Part shown: positions 15,145 through 23,660 of the stretch, in pieces
How positions within the stretch are numbered: position 1 is the stretch's first letter
How the letters are laid out: each line of letters starts with the position of its first letter
DNA from: Paenibacillus nuruki
Lineage (GTDB): Bacteria > Bacillota > Bacilli > Paenibacillales > Paenibacillaceae
DNA: 64,000 nucleotides
Assembly (NCBI RefSeq): GCF_001721045.1
Contig: NZ_MDER01000032.1
Coordinates: forward strand, 186,001 to 250,000
Reading direction: 5' to 3'
Notes under the pieces: model-generated
What the model saw: only the letters and a program-made list of their open reading frames with translations
The model's database searches: none
Told to the model about the DNA's origin: nothing
Position numbers and translations under genes: made by a program

Positions 15145-17136
15145 ATGAGATGGTCAATGAAAACAATGGTAGCGACAGGTTGTCTAGCGGCGGTATTGGG
15201 ATGGTCACAAGGAACAGTATCAGCAGATTCAACAAATGATGCATTGCTGAAAATTGATCTTCACAATGAAGATTCTTCATCGAGTGCTGTTCATGTAGGT
15301 ATTTTGGAAAATAAAGATACAACATCAACAGACTCTTCTGGATCGAATGAAGTAATCAGTATTGAGACAGAAGATACAATACTCGGTGATGAATTCAATG
15401 TTGATGTGTTACCAGAGCACAACAATACGACAACAGATCAACAAGATCATCAAGCTGCTGTAGAGGTGACAGGAACCGATACAATCGTAACGGACGACTT
15501 GCATATTGGTGTATTGGATCAACAAAATCAATCCACTGATAGCAATACCAACGACCATGAAGCTGTAGTAGAAGTAAGTGGAACGGATACTATTATCGGA
15601 GACGACTTACATGTAGGAGTGTTAGACAACAGTGATTCTTCTACCGATACTACAGATAGTAATCATGAAGCTGTAGTGGAAATAAGTGGAACGGATACTG
15701 TTGTAGGAGAAGATTTGCACGTAGGTGTATTAGATAACAGTAATTCTTCTACAGACACTACAGATAGTAATCATGAAGCTGTAGTGGAAGTAAGCGGAAC
15801 CGATACTATTATAGGAGACGACTTGCATGTAGGTGTATTGGATAACAGTGATTCTTCTACCGACACTACCGACACTACAGACAGTAACCATGAAGCTGTA
15901 GTAGAAGTGAGTGGAACGGATACTATTATTGGAGACGACTTACATGTAGGTGTATTGGATAACAGTGATTCTTCTACCGACACTACAGATAGTAACCATG
16001 AAGCTGTAGTAGAAGTAAGCGGAACCGATACTATTATCGGAGACGACTTGCATGTAGGCATATTGGACAACAGTGATTCCTCTACCGACACTACAGATAG
16101 CAACCACGAAGCTGTAGTGGAAGTAAGTGGAACCGATACTATTATCGGTGACGACTTGCATGTAGGCGTATTGGATAACAGCGATTCTTCTACTGACACT
16201 ACAAATACTAACCAACAAGCGGTTGTGCAAGTAGCGACAACTGACCTGATTGTAGATGCTATTGATCTTTCTATTTTGGAAAATAGCAGTCAGCAAAATG
16301 CAGCAGGTCAGACAGATCATTCTTCCCTTATTTCAGTAGGGTTATTGGATAATGTGTTGCCTGGTATCAATGTGACTGTACTGGAAAATGAAACATTTAC
16401 TCCAACACCAAGTACAGAAAATCCAGATGACACCAATCCAGATAACAATACACCTACTATTCCTCAACAACCAGATAATGGTAGTGGAACAGAAGGGAAC
16501 ACAGGAAATAACGGGAATAATGGAAGCAATGGCAATAATAACGACAATGGTACTCCCGGTGGAACTAGTGGTAACGGATCTAATACTACTGGCGATACAG
16601 GTAATACCAATGATAATGCTACTGGAAATGCAGGTTCTAATAATGACACCTCAGGCACAAATAATGGAAATTCATCGGTAGGTAATAGTGGTAGCCCAAC
16701 TGTCGGATCATCTAGTGATAATACAACCTCTAATCCTTTTCCTAACAATACTGGATTATCTACAGTGACCACAGCTTCTATTACTAATCCTATACCTGTA
16801 ACGATAGAAGATACGCAAGGAACTGCATTCCCATCTGATAGTATTAACAATCATCAACCGAATCGTGTAATTACAGCATCTGCGGATATACCACAATCTG
16901 TAGCATGGACTACAGAATCTTCTGTTCAGCCAGCCAAAGGAATAGTGACTGCGGCGAGTATAGCGGCTAACAGCACAGATGTTACAGCAGATATGACCAC
17001 ATCTTCATTATCTGTGTTGCCAAAAACAGGAGAATGGTTAGATTCGACAATGCTTTACACGCTTGGTGCTTTGATGATGATCTTCGGATGGATCGTTCGT
17101 CGTCGTTCTTTACGTTCTAATCGTCAAGGACGGTGA
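15145..17136 (+). CDS. LPXTG-anchored surface protein with 36-residue acidic repeats
   Basis: A 663-aa cell-wall protein. Signal peptide about residues 1-27 (MVATGCLAAVLGWSQGTVSA). Degenerate repeats precede six near-identical copies of a 36-residue unit (SGTDTIIGDDLHVGVLDN core, then a NSDSSTDTTDSNH linker, then EAVVEV) at about residues 139-357; one copy has three extra residues. A Gly/Asn-rich spacer follows (about 443-525). The C-terminus has LPKTG (625-629), a hydrophobic stretch and an Arg-rich tail, a complete sorting signal. The repeats are acidic and Asp/Ser/Thr-rich, so metal-dependent folding or adhesion is possible but unproven. The sortase gene starts 6 bp after the stop and is the obvious partner. 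Confidence 0.88.
   Translation: MRWSMKTMVATGCLAAVLGWSQGTVSADSTNDALLKIDLHNEDSSSSAVHVGILENKDTTSTDSSGSNEVISIETEDTILGDEFNVDVLPEHNNTTTDQQDHQAAVEVTGTDTIVTDDLHIGVLDQQNQSTDSNTNDHEAVVEVSGTDTIIGDDLHVGVLDNSDSSTDTTDSNHEAVVEISGTDTVVGEDLHVGVLDNSNSSTDTTDSNHEAVVEVSGTDTIIGDDLHVGVLDNSDSSTDTTDTTDSNHEAVVEVSGTDTIIGDDLHVGVLDNSDSSTDTTDSNHEAVVEVSGTDTIIGDDLHVGILDNSDSSTDTTDSNHEAVVEVSGTDTIIGDDLHVGVLDNSDSSTDTTNTNQQAVVQVATTDLIVDAIDLSILENSSQQNAAGQTDHSSLISVGLLDNVLPGINVTVLENETFTPTPSTENPDDTNPDNNTPTIPQQPDNGSGTEGNTGNNGNNGSNGNNNDNGTPGGTSGNGSNTTGDTGNTNDNATGNAGSNNDTSGTNNGNSSVGNSGSPTVGSSSDNTTSNPFPNNTGLSTVTTASITNPIPVTIEDTQGTAFPSDSINNHQPNRVITASADIPQSVAWTTESSVQPAKGIVTAASIAANSTDVTADMTTSSLSVLPKTGEWLDSTMLYTLGALMMIFGWIVRRRSLRSNRQGR
15559..16215 (+). 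repeat. Six in-frame tandem repeats of 108 bp (one of 117 bp)
   Basis: Each unit encodes 36 residues starting EAVVE and ending near DSNH. Units 2-7 of the gene are nearly identical in protein and very similar in DNA; a diverged unit precedes them at 15451-15558 and a degenerate one follows at 16216-16290. Substitutions are mostly synonymous, so the protein sequence appears to be selected. Confidence 0.92.
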
Positions 17137-17142
17137 ATAGAA

Positions 17143-17781
17143 ATGTCCAAATTTGTAGCTCGATGTGGAACGTTATTGTTAGTGTTAGGTATAGTGACGA
17201 TTGGCTATACCTTGTATTCCAACTGGCATACGAATCAAGTACAAGCATCTTTAAAACAAACATTTGCTACCGGGTTGGATCAAAGTACAGAAGTAGAATC
17301 TAAGATTCAATCGGTTTCAAGTGAAACGGGTGCAAAGAAACAAAAAACATCAATAACCACAACGGTAGACGGGTTAAAGGTACAAGGTATTCTACGTATC
17401 CCCAAGCTTGATCTACAAACAGCGGTTGTCGAAGGTGCTGAACCAGAGCAGTTACAATCTGCTTTGGGTCATATTAGTGGCGGTGGAGAAGTGGGTAAGC
17501 TTAACAGCAATTATTCGATTGCAGGTCATCGTTCAAGTCGATATGGTCAGTTTTTTAACCGTCTGCATGAATTGAACAAGCAAGATTCTTTTCAATTGCA
17601 GACTTCTACAGGTAAATATGCTTATCAGGTATACGATATTCAGATTGTAGAACCGGATCAAGTACAAGTTCTTCAACCTGAACGAGGACAATCGATTGTA
17701 ACGCTGATTACGTGCTACCCTGATCACTCCAGTCAATATCGCCTTATTGTCAAAGGTAAGCTTATACAACAGCCAGTTTAA
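17143..17781 (+). CDS. Class D sortase
   Basis: A membrane transpeptidase that cleaves LPXTG-type signals and attaches proteins to peptidoglycan. The 212-aa protein has an N-terminal signal anchor (about residues 8-27), an extracytoplasmic linker and a sortase domain from about residue 80 (ILRIPKLDL). The catalytic triad is in place: H129 in AGHRSSRYG, C191 in TLITCYP and R200 in QYRLIVKG. The TLITCYP motif and short N-terminus fit class D. Being directly behind the LPKTG gene, it is probably dedicated to that substrate. A terminator follows. Confidence 0.92.
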   Translation: MSKFVARCGTLLLVLGIVTIGYTLYSNWHTNQVQASLKQTFATGLDQSTEVESKIQSVSSETGAKKQKTSITTTVDGLKVQGILRIPKLDLQTAVVEGAEPEQLQSALGHISGGGEVGKLNSNYSIAGHRSSRYGQFFNRLHELNKQDSFQLQTSTGKYAYQVYDIQIVEPDQVQVLQPERGQSIVTLITCYPDHSSQYRLIVKGKLIQQPV

Positions 17782-17833
17782 CGTATAAATAGAATATATA
17801 AGCTAATCACTTATCATCCGACTTCATAGGATT

Positions 17834-17873
17834 AAGCTTTCTTCGTGTCATTTAGCGAAGAAAGCTTTTTTAT
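17834..17873 (+). terminator. Terminator of the sortase cassette
   Basis: AAGCTTTCTTCG pairs perfectly with CGAAGAAAGCTT (10-nt loop), followed by a T-run. Confidence 0.92.
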
Positions 17874-17911
17874 TTTATCATCTATAAATAATATCGGGTG
17901 CTGTATCTCTT

Positions 17912-17937
17912 TGAAACTTTTAGATGAGTTTACCGTA
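17912..17937 (+). promoter_or_regulatory. ECF-sigma-type promoter (TGAAAC-N16-CGTA)
   Basis: TGAAAC (17912-17917), exactly 16 bp, then CGTA (17934-17937): the form used by B. subtilis SigW and related extracytoplasmic-function sigma factors. It lies after the cassette terminator and about 65 bp before the DUF1232 gene. Confidence 0.6.
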
Positions 17938-18003
17938 ATACTAGAGTAAGACATCAAAAGTGTTTGTGATTATCGTTTGCTACAGAAAAGGGAGAGATGG
18001 ATT

Positions 18004-18264
18004 GTGAAATGGAATCGATTTTTTTCGCTACAACAATGGGCGCATGTTTTTAAAAGATTGCCAAGCTTATTAACCTCCCGGGAATTACCTCTAGGAGAAA
18101 AATTATTATTTCTTATACCAGTGTTAACGTATTGGGTATTGCCTGATGTGATGCCATTTATGCCTATAGATGATATTGGAGTCACTTTGTTGATGATGAA
18201 TTGGTTTGTAAGTCGAGCGGAACGCAAAACAGCTTTTGTTTACGAGCAAAAGAAAGTTCGCTAA
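18004..18264 (+). CDS. DUF1232 (YkvA-like) small membrane-associated protein
   Basis: An 86-aa protein with the DUF1232 pattern: LTSRELPLGEKLLFLIPVLTYWVLPDVMPFMP...IDDIGVTL, read here as a helical hairpin with the conserved LP-D-P-D-DD positions (about residues 27-64), and a basic tail. The function of the family is unknown; related genes are linked to membrane stress. The GTG start at 18004 is chosen since AAAGGGAGA lies 8-16 bases upstream. An ECF-type promoter immediately upstream suggests envelope-stress induction. Confidence 0.75.
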   Translation: MKWNRFFSLQQWAHVFKRLPSLLTSRELPLGEKLLFLIPVLTYWVLPDVMPFMPIDDIGVTLLMMNWFVSRAERKTAFVYEQKKVR

Positions 18265-18335
18265 ATGAAGTGATTCGGTTGCCAATAGCAACATAGCTCA
18301 CTTTGCAAAGTACACTTTTATGGTAGGATCAAATG

Positions 18336-18363
18336 AAGAGCGCTTGAGGTTCTAAGCGCTCTT
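18336..18363. other. Perfect 10-bp hairpin AAGAGCGCTT/AAGCGCTCTT
   Basis: The arms flank an 8-nt loop. There is no T-run on the plus strand, so it is not a clear terminator. Its AGCGCT core recurs in the 76-bp tandem repeats at 25 kb. Confidence 0.5.
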
Positions 18364-18450
18364 AGTCTTGCGTATTATGCAGTGGAGCTATACAATAGTA
18401 TAGGTTGAGTTTACAGAATAAGTATCTGAACCGATCATACATTTCATAAC

Positions 18451-18494
18451 AAATGAAACCCAAAAAGTATTGTTGGGTTCATTTCTTTTTCAAA
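18451..18494 (+). terminator. Terminator after the DUF1232 gene
   Basis: AAATGAAACCC pairs with GGGTTCATTT (one bulged A), followed by CTTTTTC. Confidence 0.7.
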
Positions 18495-18571
18495 AAAGAA
18501 TATAATGGTCGAATATTCCAAGTATAGTTCCTGCATATAAGCAGGCTAGTCGATGAAGAGGAGCTGATCTT

Positions 18572-18874
18572 ATGAAAGTCAAAATTACCCGTAATGCAGC
18601 GAAAGTGATTCAAGCTGAATTGGATAAACCCGAAAATGAAGGTCTAAAATTGCGCGTATTTATTACTAATTCTCACGGTGATCATGTTCATTATGGTATG
18701 GACTTGGGACAACCTGAAGGTGCAGAAGAATTAGTAAGCACAGATAAAGAAATCGATGTAGCGGTTGATCCTAATGAATCTTGGTTAGATGGTATTAAAA
18801 TTGATTATTTATATTTGCCAGAAGAAGGTTTCGTCATCACTAACCCTTCCAAAGGCAATCATGGCGATCACTAA
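18572..18874 (+). CDS. HesB/IscA-like protein lacking cluster cysteines
   Basis: A 100-aa protein with the HesB-fold start VKITRNAAKVIQAEL and the core GLKLRVFITNSHGDHVHYGMDLGQP, similar to the HesB/YneR group. A-type Fe-S carriers use three cysteines; this protein has none, and His/Asp residues are clustered instead (HGDHVHYG and a NHGDH C-terminus). Fe-S carriage by the classic mechanism is therefore unlikely. Start follows GAGGAG. It is 24 bp upstream of the YuzB-like gene, forming a two-gene unit. Confidence 0.78.
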   Translation: MKVKITRNAAKVIQAELDKPENEGLKLRVFITNSHGDHVHYGMDLGQPEGAEELVSTDKEIDVAVDPNESWLDGIKIDYLYLPEEGFVITNPSKGNHGDH

Positions 18875-18898
18875 GATCGTTTGAGAAGGGAAAGTATA

Positions 18899-19150
18899 AT
18901 GGCTAACGATATTCGCGTATGTGATAAGTGCAATCATGTTCGCCTCAAAACAATGATTCCAAAGTTGGAAAAAATGGCTCCTGATGCTGAAATTAAAATA
19001 GGCTGTAAATCATACTGTGGTCCTTGTGGCAAGCGCGCTTTTGTATATATTAATGGCCGTTATGTGAGCGCACCTACAGAAGATGAAGTGCTAGAGAAAG
19101 CATCTAAGTTTATTAAAAAACCATCTGTACAAGCGCAAGAACAGGTATAA
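18899..19150 (+). CDS. YuzB-like DUF1450 protein
   Basis: An 83-aa Cys-rich small protein, MANDIRVCDKC start, with C8-x2-C11 and C36, C40, C43 (KIGCKSYCGPCGKRAFVYINGRYV). This is the DUF1450/YuzB layout; the CxxC pairs suggest metal or Fe-S binding or thiol chemistry, but no function is established. ATG 18899 follows AGAAGGGAAAG. It is co-directional with the HesB-like gene and followed by a terminator. A joint role in iron or redox handling is a guess from their pairing. Confidence 0.83.
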   Translation: MANDIRVCDKCNHVRLKTMIPKLEKMAPDAEIKIGCKSYCGPCGKRAFVYINGRYVSAPTEDEVLEKASKFIKKPSVQAQEQV

Positions 19151-19242
19151 CCAGCAATCAACGGGGAACAACAGATTGCACCGATCAGTATGAAGTTATT
19201 GAGCGATACGTGCTTTCTATTGCATAGCTGTATAGCATAACC

Positions 19243-19296
19243 AAAAAGCCTTTGTAGATCTCACATTAACGTGATGATCCGCAAAGGCTTTTTTTG
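19243..19296. terminator. Bidirectional terminator between yuzB-like and ltaS
   Basis: AAAAAGCCTTTG pairs with CAAAGGCTTTTT, with an inner CACATTAACGTG hairpin. Placed between convergent genes. Confidence 0.85.
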
Positions 19297-19351
19297 ATAT
19301 TTATGAATATGATCTTAGAAGAACGATGTCAATCGATCCATTTCAAATGAA

Positions 19352-21367
19352 TTATTTGGCAGTAGTACTGGCTTCATGAAATTGACGAATCAGATCGTAC
19401 GTAATCAGTTCGTCCGAGACATTCAGACGCTTCTGCGCTTCATCATAGCTAGAACGTGCTTGCTCAACGTCAGTCACTTTACGTGTTTTCATATCGTAGG
19501 CAGTACCATGTTCAAATATACCATCTGCTGACGGAATATAGAATACATTACCATCGGTAAATGCACCTGTACGTAGTACCACAAGCTTATCTTCTTTCTG
19601 ATTGAACATATCGTTACCCATCAGATAGTAAGGGCTAGCGTTAATACCTAGTAAATGTAGAATCGAAGGTGTCATATCCAATTGCCCAGTAGGTTCATTA
19701 TATGTTCCTGCGTGACTATCGTCAGGTAAATGAACAAGCATAGGGACTTGGTTCATCAGTTGTTCCATATCCAGAGCGGTTAAGGAGCGACCTAAGAATT
19801 CCTCCATCGGTTCTTTTTCTTTTAACGAATTATCATGATCTCCATAGAACATAAGAATAGTATCATCCCATAAGCCGTTATCTTTCATTTCTTGTTCCAT
19901 TTCACCGAGAGCAGCATCGACATAGTGGAGAGACTGAATATAATCGCCAAATGTCGTTCCTGTCAGATCGCCCATATCCAATTCTTGTACAGAAGCAGGT
20001 AAGCTATATGGATGATGACTGGATAATGTAATCAAAAAAGAGTAAAACGGTTGTTTGAGTTCGACCATTTTATCAAGAGATTGTCGGAAAAATGATTTGT
20101 CACCAAGTGACCATCCTAGAGGTTCATCAATCGTAAAGTCTGGTTTACTGTAAAAGGTATCGTATCCCATATTTTGATACATGATCGATCGATTCCAGAA
20201 GCTACTTTCATAAGCATGGAATACATTGGTACTGTAATCTTTGCTTTTAAGTATTTTGGGCAACGTATCAAATTCATGATCAGGGTAACGGATAAATACA
20301 GAACCTGTAGGTAGCGGATGAAGAGAAGCATTAGAAGCCATATCTGCATCTGATGTACGACCTTGACCGGTCTGATGATAATACTGGCTGAAATACATAC
20401 TCTTTTTCATCAAGCGATTAATATTAGGTGTGATCTCTTGTCCGTTATAACTTTGACCAATCACAAAGTTCATAAAAGCTTCGCCTTGAACAACGATCAC
20501 ATTTTTCCCTTTGTAAGCGCCAAATAGGTCATCATCGCCTGCTTTGGATCTTGTTGCTTGTTTGGCATCGAACCATTGTTTAACTTCATCCGTTTTGTCT
20601 GTCGACAATTGATCTTGAGGACCAAAATGATCGTCTGCATACCGATAAGCATCATATCCATGAAAAGCCAGTAGACCTGTTACATTGTAAAGAGACATGT
20701 TCCACCAGTTCCCTACAAATAATCCAGTTGCCCATGTAGATGTAGCGAACTTAATCGGACCTATCGTTAAGACCAGACCAAGTACAAAAACAATCATTCC
20801 TTGTACCAATCGTTTGGAAAAACGTGTAGGCAAAGATGGAGTATACGCTGATGAATATCGACGACTGGATGAATAAGATCGATTGGAGCGTCTACGGATA
20901 CGACGTCCTATTAGAAATACTCCAACCAGAAGCAAAACGATCCAATCTGCAAACATCCATATATCTTCCATATAAATCAATTCCCAGATGCTATCACCTA
21001 GCGAATCCACTTGACCCGCTTGAAGTAATACAGGAATCGTTATGAAATCTTGAAAATAACGGAAGTAGACCAAATCTGAAAAAATCAAAAAAGTTAATAA
21101 TACATCTAACACAATCAAAGCAATCAGTCGTCCACGATATGGCAAAAAGATCGTCCAAAAAGAGGCAAGCATAATAGAACCAATCGCTGTCACCACATCA
21201 AGTGGATTCATATCAATATTTTGCAAATGTAAATGACTATGCAAAATCATTAATTTAACCAGCATTAAGATTAGAAAAATTATATAATCTATTCGAGTAA
21301 ACGAAACAAGCCACTTCAGGCGATCAAGCCAACTGCCACGCTCTGAACGAGAAGTTAAGTATGGCAA
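19352..21367 (-). CDS. ltaS: Lipoteichoic acid synthase family protein
   Basis: Polymerises glycerol-phosphate from phosphatidylglycerol onto a glycolipid anchor at the outer membrane face. The 671-aa protein has five transmembrane segments in the first 210 residues and an extracellular sulfatase-fold domain. Metal/active-site motifs are present: VVQGEAF (Glu), the nucleophile Thr338 in GQGRTSDAD, SSHHPY and GDHDNS. A TTG start at 21367 is used, with AAGGGGG about 7 bases upstream. Paenibacilli can have several LtaS paralogues, so this could be LtaS or a primase/stress version. Confidence 0.9.
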   Translation of the reverse strand: MPYLTSRSERGSWLDRLKWLVSFTRIDYIIFLILMLVKLMILHSHLHLQNIDMNPLDVVTAIGSIMLASFWTIFLPYRGRLIALIVLDVLLTFLIFSDLVYFRYFQDFITIPVLLQAGQVDSLGDSIWELIYMEDIWMFADWIVLLLVGVFLIGRRIRRRSNRSYSSSRRYSSAYTPSLPTRFSKRLVQGMIVFVLGLVLTIGPIKFATSTWATGLFVGNWWNMSLYNVTGLLAFHGYDAYRYADDHFGPQDQLSTDKTDEVKQWFDAKQATRSKAGDDDLFGAYKGKNVIVVQGEAFMNFVIGQSYNGQEITPNINRLMKKSMYFSQYYHQTGQGRTSDADMASNASLHPLPTGSVFIRYPDHEFDTLPKILKSKDYSTNVFHAYESSFWNRSIMYQNMGYDTFYSKPDFTIDEPLGWSLGDKSFFRQSLDKMVELKQPFYSFLITLSSHHPYSLPASVQELDMGDLTGTTFGDYIQSLHYVDAALGEMEQEMKDNGLWDDTILMFYGDHDNSLKEKEPMEEFLGRSLTALDMEQLMNQVPMLVHLPDDSHAGTYNEPTGQLDMTPSILHLLGINASPYYLMGNDMFNQKEDKLVVLRTGAFTDGNVFYIPSADGIFEHGTAYDMKTRKVTDVEQARSSYDEAQKRLNVSDELITYDLIRQFHEASTTAK

Positions 21368-21420
21368 AGCCAGACCCCCTTACGTTTGAAAAAATAAATC
21401 CAATCTATACAAATTGTTAT

Positions 21421-22581
21421 TTACGTTGTTGAAGCTTCAGCTTTAGGTTGACGTGGAGGCAAAGGTCCAAGATATTGAAGGAATTGACATTCAATCCGTC
21501 CATTGTATAACTTACGACGTTTGTCTGCTTTACGACCGAAATATTGTTCGAATTGACGAGTCGGACTGATTACGAATACAGACCAATCTGGTAAATAGAT
21601 GGTTGCACGTCCTAGATCACGAATCATTTTTTCGACTTCTTTGACTTCACTTAGACGCTCACCATAAGGAGGATTCGTGATAATACAGCCGAATTTCCCT
21701 TGAGGTTGTACACGAGCTACAGGCATGACTTTAAATTCGATCTCGTCACCAAGCCCTGCACTTTTCGCACAAGCTTGAGCGATTTCGATTGCTTCAGGGT
21801 CAACGTCACTACCTACTAATTGCAAAGGAACATCGTCTTTGACAGCATCATAGGCTTCATCACGAGCTTGTTCCCACAACTCATCCGGAATAATAGACCA
21901 ACCTTCAGAAGGGAATGAACGACGTAGACCAGGAGCGATATTCCAGCCAATCATTGCTGCTTCGATCAGCAATGTACCTGAACCACAGAACGGATCATAG
22001 AGCGGACGATGAGGGCCCCAGCGACTAAGTAACACCAGTGCAGCTGCTAATGTTTCTTTAAGAGGAGCTTCAGTTGCATGTTTACGATAACCGCGTTTGT
22101 GAAGAGAAGGACCTGTTGTATCCAACGTCAACAAAGCGATATCATCGTATAAAGACACATCTAACTTGTACAATGCTCCATCTTCAGGGAACCATTCGGT
22201 GTTATAGGTTAATTTAAGCTTTTCAACAACCGCTTTTTTAACGATACCTTGACTGGCAGGAACACTGCTTAACTGAGATTTCTGTGAACGACCGGATACA
22301 GGAAATTCACCGTCAGCAGGGATAAATTGATCCCATGGTAATGCTTTGGTTCCTTCAAACAATTCATCAAAAGTAGTGGCTTTGAACTCACCCATTTTGA
22401 TCAATACACGATCAGCTGTACGCAACCAGTAATTGCAACGGCAAATATCAGCAAAATCACCGCTGAATGTTACACGTCCATTTTCAGTTTTCGTATCATC
22501 ATAACCGAGTAATTTCAATTCTCTTGCGACTACAGCTTCAAGTCCCATCGGACAAGTCGCTATTAATTTCAAATCTTTCAT
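21421..22581 (-). CDS. THUMP-domain 23S rRNA guanine-N2 methyltransferase (YpsC/RlmL type)
   Basis: A 386-aa SAM-dependent RNA methyltransferase. The N-terminus (LKLIATCPMGLEAVVARELKLLG) and THUMP domain (about residues 45-155) are followed by an RFM-like fold with DPFCGSGTLLIEAA (about 195-208), GSDVDPEAIEIAQ and the catalytic NPPYGERL (about 302-309). This matches B. subtilis YpsC and the N-terminal half of E. coli RlmL, which makes m2G2445. The gene is transcribed ahead of ltaS on the same strand, 53 bp apart. Confidence 0.9.
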   Translation of the reverse strand: MKDLKLIATCPMGLEAVVARELKLLGYDDTKTENGRVTFSGDFADICRCNYWLRTADRVLIKMGEFKATTFDELFEGTKALPWDQFIPADGEFPVSGRSQKSQLSSVPASQGIVKKAVVEKLKLTYNTEWFPEDGALYKLDVSLYDDIALLTLDTTGPSLHKRGYRKHATEAPLKETLAAALVLLSRWGPHRPLYDPFCGSGTLLIEAAMIGWNIAPGLRRSFPSEGWSIIPDELWEQARDEAYDAVKDDVPLQLVGSDVDPEAIEIAQACAKSAGLGDEIEFKVMPVARVQPQGKFGCIITNPPYGERLSEVKEVEKMIRDLGRATIYLPDWSVFVISPTRQFEQYFGRKADKRRKLYNGRIECQFLQYLGPLPPRQPKAEASTT

Positions 22582-22896
22582 TTTACAATGTCAACTCCAT
22601 TTAAACTTGTAGGATAGTTCCGAAAACCATACAATCTAGTATAGGTGAATGAGGCTATACTTACAAACGTTTCTATGCCAATATAAATAAAATAAATAAG
22701 CATAATTGTAAGGTATATCGCTATTTTTAAAACGATATTGCGCTTATATACGTGATTGTATAGGATAAGGTACTCCGCACATATTGATTTTAATTTCTAT
22801 TGTAACAGGTTAACGCCATGTAAAACCAAACAAAATGATCAACAGACTATAAAATGCTAAATCTTGATCATGATATCCAAAGGAGAAGTAAACATA
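22582..22896. other. Divergent intergenic region
   Basis: Gene-free region between the divergent rRNA methyltransferase and O-methyltransferase genes. It is AT-rich and must carry both promoters. A small ATATCG/CGATAT inverted repeat lies near 22712-22735. Nothing else stands out. Confidence 0.4.
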
Positions 22897-23541
22897 ATGA
22901 CAGAACACTCGCCTTACAATGCTGAACAATATATGGATGAATTGCTTCAAGAAGATCCATTGTTAATTCAAATTAAACAAACGATTCGTGAAAAAGGAAT
23001 GCCAGAAGTATCTGTAGCTCCAGGGTATGGACGATTATTGACGATGTTAGTACAACTATCTCGTGCAGAACAAGTACTTGAGATCGGTGCGCTTGGTGGA
23101 TACAGCGGTGTCTGTCTGGGTAGAGGCTTAACGTCTACAGGTGCAATTACTTCATTAGAATTGCAAGCCGATTATGCTGCTCTGGCTCAGCAACATATGA
23201 CACTTGCTGGTTTGGGAGAGCAGGTTGAATATCGGATTGGTGAAGCAATTCATAGTCTGGAACAATTGAAGCAAGAAGGAAGACAGTTTGATTTCTTTTT
23301 TATCGACGCAGATAAAGGAAATTATTTGAATTATTTAGAATATGCAATTACGCTGGCTCGCCCGGGGGCTATTATTGCAGGTGATAATCTTTTACTACGT
23401 GGTCGTACATTGAACCCTGATAAAAATGGGCCTGCTGTTCAAGCTGTGCGTGAATTTAACCGTCGTATGGTGACTGATTCTAGATTAACAGGTACTTTAT
23501 TGCCTGCTTATGACGGTTTAGCATTAGCGATGGTGAAATAG
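22897..23541 (+). CDS. O-methyltransferase (class I, COMT-like)
   Basis: A 214-aa SAM-dependent O-methyltransferase. Motif I is VLEIGALGGYSGVCL (about residues 62-76), followed by SLELQADYAALAQQH, the metal-binding FFIDADKGNYLNYL (about 136-149) and AGDNLLLRGR. This is the caffeoyl-CoA methyltransferase-like group, which in Bacillus includes TrmR (YrrM), a tRNA 5-hydroxyuridine methyltransferase; a small-molecule substrate is equally possible. ATG 22897 follows AAAGGAG; an upstream in-frame ATG would place the SD within the gene. Monocistronic. Confidence 0.85.
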   Translation: MTEHSPYNAEQYMDELLQEDPLLIQIKQTIREKGMPEVSVAPGYGRLLTMLVQLSRAEQVLEIGALGGYSGVCLGRGLTSTGAITSLELQADYAALAQQHMTLAGLGEQVEYRIGEAIHSLEQLKQEGRQFDFFFIDADKGNYLNYLEYAITLARPGAIIAGDNLLLRGRTLNPDKNGPAVQAVREFNRRMVTDSRLTGTLLPAYDGLALAMVK

Positions 23542-23568
23542 ATTAGTATAACGTTATAGTTCATAAGA

Positions 23569-23623
23569 AAAGAACCCTCTGATTTCTTCAAGACATTCTA
23601 TAGAAGAGATTCAGAGGGTTCTT
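23569..23623. terminator. Bidirectional terminator between O-methyltransferase and MFS genes
   Basis: AAGAACCCTCTGA pairs with TCAGAGGGTTCTT over a long loop with inner pairing; suited to convergent genes. Confidence 0.8.
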
Positions 23624-23660
23624 GGTGCATCATATAGCGAGATATATTGCGGAATCCCAA

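Noticed and set aside
15771-16320. Long minus-strand reading frames across the LPXTG repeat region
   Set aside because: They arise because the coding repeats on the plus strand lack stops in the mirrored frames. They have no ribosome site and an artificial repetitive composition.
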